Assembly: GCA_040882845.1 (NCBI GenBank)
Contig: JBBEAM010000015.1
Location: 233,566 to 297,565 of the forward strand
Length of the DNA: 64,000 nucleotides
Source: JBBEAM01 sp040882845
GTDB taxonomy: Bacteria; Pseudomonadota; Alphaproteobacteria; Kiloniellales; DSM-21159
Direction of reading: 5' to 3'
The notes beneath the pieces were generated by a model, which was not told the origin of the DNA, made no database searches, and saw only the letters and a program-made list of their open reading frames with translations. This document shows, in pieces, positions 61,199 to 64,000 of this stretch. A program made the position numbers and the translations under genes. How positions within the stretch are numbered: position 1 is the stretch's first letter; each line of letters opens with the position of its first letter.

Positions 61199-63604
61199 AT
61201 GAACTGGCAGGATGTTATGAGGAAGGCCGCGTCGGGGGCGAAACTCTCGGGCGCGTGTGCGCGGGAACTCGCCGCCTGCGACGACCTCGAGGCTCTTGCC
61301 GCGGCCGCTTCGGCGCGGCGCCAGGAACGCCGGCCGAACACGATCTCCTACTCGCGGAAAGTCTTCATTCCGCTGACCGAGCTGTGCCGCAACGTCTGCC
61401 ACTACTGCACCTTCGCCAAGGCGCCGTCCCGCCTCGCGCAGCCCTATCTGCGGCCGGACGACGTCCTGAACATCGCCCGCCAGGGCGCCGCGGCGGGCTG
61501 CAAGGAAGCCCTCTTCACCCTGGGCGACAAGCCGGAGCAGCGCTATCGGGCGGCCGAGGAACAGCTGGCCGAGCTCGGCTACGCGAGCACCATCGACTAC
61601 GTCGCCGCCATGGCCGAGCTGGTGTTCGACGAAACCGGGCTCTTCCCGCACGTCAACGCAGGGATCATGACTCCGGAAGAGATGCAGGGGCTCCGGGCGG
61701 TCTCGATCTCCCAGGGGATCATGCTGGAGAGCGTCTCCGAGCGGCTCTGCGAAAAGGGCGGACCGCACTACGGCTCCCCCGACAAGCGGCCGGCGGTGCG
61801 TCTCGCGAACATCGCCGCCGCCGGAGCCCTGTCGATCCCCTTCACCACCGGCCTGCTGATCGGCATCGGCGAGACGCGGGAGGAGCGGATCGACTCCCTG
61901 CTCGCGATCCGCGAGCTGCACGCGCGCTACGGCCATATCCAGGAGCTGATTATCCAGCCGTTCCGCGCCAAGCCCGATACCAAGATGCGCGCCTACCCCA
62001 ACGCCAGTCTGGACGAGCTGCTGTGGAGCATCGCCGTCGCGCGAATCCTGTTCGGCAAGGAGGTCGCGATCCAGACACCGCCGAACCTGAGCGCCGGCGG
62101 GCTCAAGCGCCTGATCGATGCGGGGATCGACGACTGGGGCGGCGTTTCGCCGGTCACCCCGGACCATGTGAACCCGGAACTGCCCTGGCCGCACCTCGAA
62201 CGCCTGCGGGAAGAAACCGCGCAGGCAGGCAAGGTTCTTGTGGAGCGCCTGGCGGTCTATCCGGACTTCGCCGCCCGGGCCGACCGCTGGGTCGATCCGC
62301 GCTTCAAGCGCAGCATCCTCGCCCAGGTCGATGCCGAAGGCTTCCTGCGCGACAGCCTCTGGCACGCGGGCGCAGCGATGCCGCCGCCGGCGATGCCGGT
62401 CTGCCATCTCGGCGGAAGCGACGACATCGCGCGCATCCTCGACAGGGCACGCGGCGGCGAGGAGCTCGCAGAGCGCGAGATCGTCCGTCTCTTCGCCGCG
62501 CGCGACGGCGAACTCGCACAGGTCTCCAAGGCAGCCGACCTGCTGCGCCAGGAGGTCAGCGGCGAGACGGTGAGCTATGTCGTCAACCGCAACATCAACT
62601 ACACCAACATCTGCTACTTCAAATGCGCCTTCTGCGCCTTCTCCAAGGGCAAAAAGCAGGAGGAGCTGCGCGGGGCTCCCTACGACCTCGGTGACGATGA
62701 AATCGCGCGGCGGGTCGCGGAAGCCTGGGAGCGCGGCGCGACGGAGGTCTGCCTGCAGGGCGGCATCCATCCCAAGTATACCGGCGAGACCTATCTGCGG
62801 ATTCTCGAGACGGTCAAACGCGCCGCGCCGGAGATGCACATCCACGCCTTCTCGCCGCTGGAAATTTCCCAGGGCGCCAAGACCCTGGATCTAAGCGTCG
62901 ACGTCTTCCTCGCCCAGTTGCAGAAGGCCGGCCTGGACACCCTCCCGGGCACCGCCGCCGAGATTCTCGACGACGAGATCCGGGCCGTGATCTGCCCCGA
63001 CAAGGTGAACACCGTGGAATGGCTGGAGGTGATGGAGGCCGCCCATTCCCTGGGCCTGAACACCACGGCGACGATCATGTACGGCCACGTCGAGCGGCCC
63101 GAGCACTGGGCCAGGCATCTGCTGCGGGTGAGGCGCCTGCAGCAGCGCACGGGCGGCTTCACCGAGTTCGTGCCCCTGCCCTTCGTCCACATGGAGGCGC
63201 CGATCGCGCTGAAGGGCCATTCCCGGCACGGCCCGACCTTCCGCGAGGCGATCCTGATGCACGCGGTGGCGCGCCTGGCGCTGCATTCCGCGATTCCCAA
63301 CATCCAGGCCTCCTGGGTCAAGCTCGGCCGGGAAGGGGCGCTGCTCGCCCTGCGCGCCGGCGCCAACGATCTCGGCGGCACGCTGATGAACGAATCGATC
63401 ACCCGCGCCGCCGGCGCCGCCCATGGCCAGGAGCTCGGGCCCCTGGAGATGGATCAACTGATCTCCTCGATCGGCCGGCGGCCCCGGCAGCGCACCACGC
63501 TCTATAGCGCCCCCGCGCAAGGACAGGTCGAAAAGGGCCGGACCGCCGCCCCGATCGCGCCGATCAAGCTGGAGCTGACGGCGCGCCCGCGACTGCAGGG
63601 CTAG
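61199..63604 (+). CDS. fbiC: FO synthase, fused CofG-CofH (FbiC)
   Basis: An 801-residue bifunctional radical-SAM enzyme that makes the deazaflavin FO from tyrosine and 5-amino-6-ribitylamino-uracil. The CofG half has Cys63, Cys67 and Cys70 (CRNVCHYC) and GCKEALFTLGD; the CofH half has Cys472, Cys476 and Cys479 (CYFKCAFC), TEVCLQGGIHPKYTG and GANDLGGTLMNE. Both 4Fe-4S sites are complete. The fusion is the actinobacterial-type layout, as opposed to separate CofG and CofH. ATG at 61199 has GAGGG upstream; an ATG at 61148 would add 17 residues. It ends the F420 operon. Confidence 0.95.
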   Translation: MNWQDVMRKAASGAKLSGACARELAACDDLEALAAAASARRQERRPNTISYSRKVFIPLTELCRNVCHYCTFAKAPSRLAQPYLRPDDVLNIARQGAAAGCKEALFTLGDKPEQRYRAAEEQLAELGYASTIDYVAAMAELVFDETGLFPHVNAGIMTPEEMQGLRAVSISQGIMLESVSERLCEKGGPHYGSPDKRPAVRLANIAAAGALSIPFTTGLLIGIGETREERIDSLLAIRELHARYGHIQELIIQPFRAKPDTKMRAYPNASLDELLWSIAVARILFGKEVAIQTPPNLSAGGLKRLIDAGIDDWGGVSPVTPDHVNPELPWPHLERLREETAQAGKVLVERLAVYPDFAARADRWVDPRFKRSILAQVDAEGFLRDSLWHAGAAMPPPAMPVCHLGGSDDIARILDRARGGEELAEREIVRLFAARDGELAQVSKAADLLRQEVSGETVSYVVNRNINYTNICYFKCAFCAFSKGKKQEELRGAPYDLGDDEIARRVAEAWERGATEVCLQGGIHPKYTGETYLRILETVKRAAPEMHIHAFSPLEISQGAKTLDLSVDVFLAQLQKAGLDTLPGTAAEILDDEIRAVICPDKVNTVEWLEVMEAAHSLGLNTTATIMYGHVERPEHWARHLLRVRRLQQRTGGFTEFVPLPFVHMEAPIALKGHSRHGPTFREAILMHAVARLALHSAIPNIQASWVKLGREGALLALRAGANDLGGTLMNESITRAAGAAHGQELGPLEMDQLISSIGRRPRQRTTLYSAPAQGQVEKGRTAAPIAPIKLELTARPRLQG

Positions 63605-64000
63605 GGTCCTGGCCCAGCCTCCTGCGCGCGCAGCACGCCCATGATCTGCTCCTTGTTACCTGCTTTTCCATATCGTCCGCCCCCTGGTAACGGACTCTCC
63701 TATCAACCGCGGGCGCCTTGGGTGAGCAGGCCAGGTGCTGGGACCCGCTGAATAGCGCGCGGAACTGCGGGCTTTCCGGCGGCGCCTGCAGGAAATTAGT
63801 TTTTCTATGTAATATCAATTCGTTATGGCGGTGCGGACAGTTTAGCGCGAGCCCGTCTCAGGGGCAATATCCCTGATATGCAGGGAATCTACAGGGTATT
63901 TCGGCGGAATCAGGTCGAAATTGGCAAGTCGCTCATGAGCAAGGCGCTGTTATATCGAGCTTTTTCTGCCGAATTCCCTGCGCGACGGATCAGGGACCGG
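63605..64000. other. Region after fbiC to window end, no gene recognised
   Basis: 396 bases without a supported gene. GC content falls after about 63780. The last 130 bases contain several caggga/tccctg words, including cagggaat near 63881 and attccctg near 63974 in inverted orientation. An open frame from the ATG at 63878 runs off the end but shows no family features. Confidence 0.5.

Noticed and set aside
1..64000. CRISPR arrays, tRNA or rRNA genes, complete insertion sequences
   Set aside because: I looked through the intergenic stretches and saw no regularly spaced repeats, cloverleaf sequences or transposase genes; short RNAs cannot be excluded by eye.

Overview
The window is high-GC (visibly about 65% G+C), densely coded DNA from a free-living Gram-negative bacterium. 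Overlapping ATGA/GTGA gene junctions, a HemP/HmuSTUV heme-uptake operon, a BioMNY biotin transporter, HutD, ExoD and LpxR-type genes together suggest an alphaproteobacterium, possibly of the Rhodospirillales/Kiloniellales type. That placement is inference; no rRNA or tRNA gene was seen.

Layout. 1-2.6 kb (minus): the end of a surface-polysaccharide cluster (glycosyltransferase and two sugar-nucleotide epimerases). 2.8-5.7 kb: a ureidoglycolate-lyase-like protein, an M24 protein closely resembling the DMSP lyase DddP, and an EamA exporter. 5.8-7.3 kb: LigD-type phosphoesterase and polymerase domains as two separate genes, with no ligase domain. 7.3-10.8 kb (minus): YceI/cytochrome b561, a RimB-like protease overlapping RimK, and a PRC-barrel protein. 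11-18 kb: HutD, a Kef-type antiporter, an ABC-F ATPase, a CHASE4-type histidine kinase and a beta-carbonic anhydrase. 18-24.9 kb: hemP, a TonB-dependent heme receptor and hmuSTUV, with a Fur-like palindrome in front. 25-31.7 kb: ExoD, LpxR, an ABC-2 exporter, a two-gene insertion (an M23-like protein without signal peptide plus an unknown protein) bracketed by two copies of the exporter's 3' end, and a hemerythrin. 31.9-37.1 kb: DedA, a HAD phosphatase, bioMNY, an orphan TolQ/ExbB-type channel and an Asp/Glu-racemase-superfamily protein.

37.7-63.6 kb is the most interesting part: a catabolic locus joined to a complete coenzyme F420 gene set. A GntR/UTRA regulator is followed on the minus strand by an AMP-forming acyl-CoA ligase, a Liv-type ABC importer, a three-subunit molybdenum hydroxylase (large subunit fused to a CoxG-like domain), an ADP-forming acyl-CoA synthetase, an LLM-class putative F420-dependent oxidoreductase, an enolase-superfamily enzyme and a hydantoinase/oxoprolinase HyuAB pair. 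Divergent from hyuA run npdG, cofE, cofD, cofC and fbiC, which make F420 and couple it to NADPH. An identical 21-bp element lies in front of both the importer binding-protein gene and hyuA, and a diverged copy lies in front of npdG. The likely reading is one regulon: import of an amino-acid-like or N-heterocyclic compound, hydroxylation by the molybdenum enzyme, an F420-dependent redox step, ATP-dependent ring or amide opening (or carboxylation), and CoA activation, with F420 made on site. The substrate cannot be read from the sequence.
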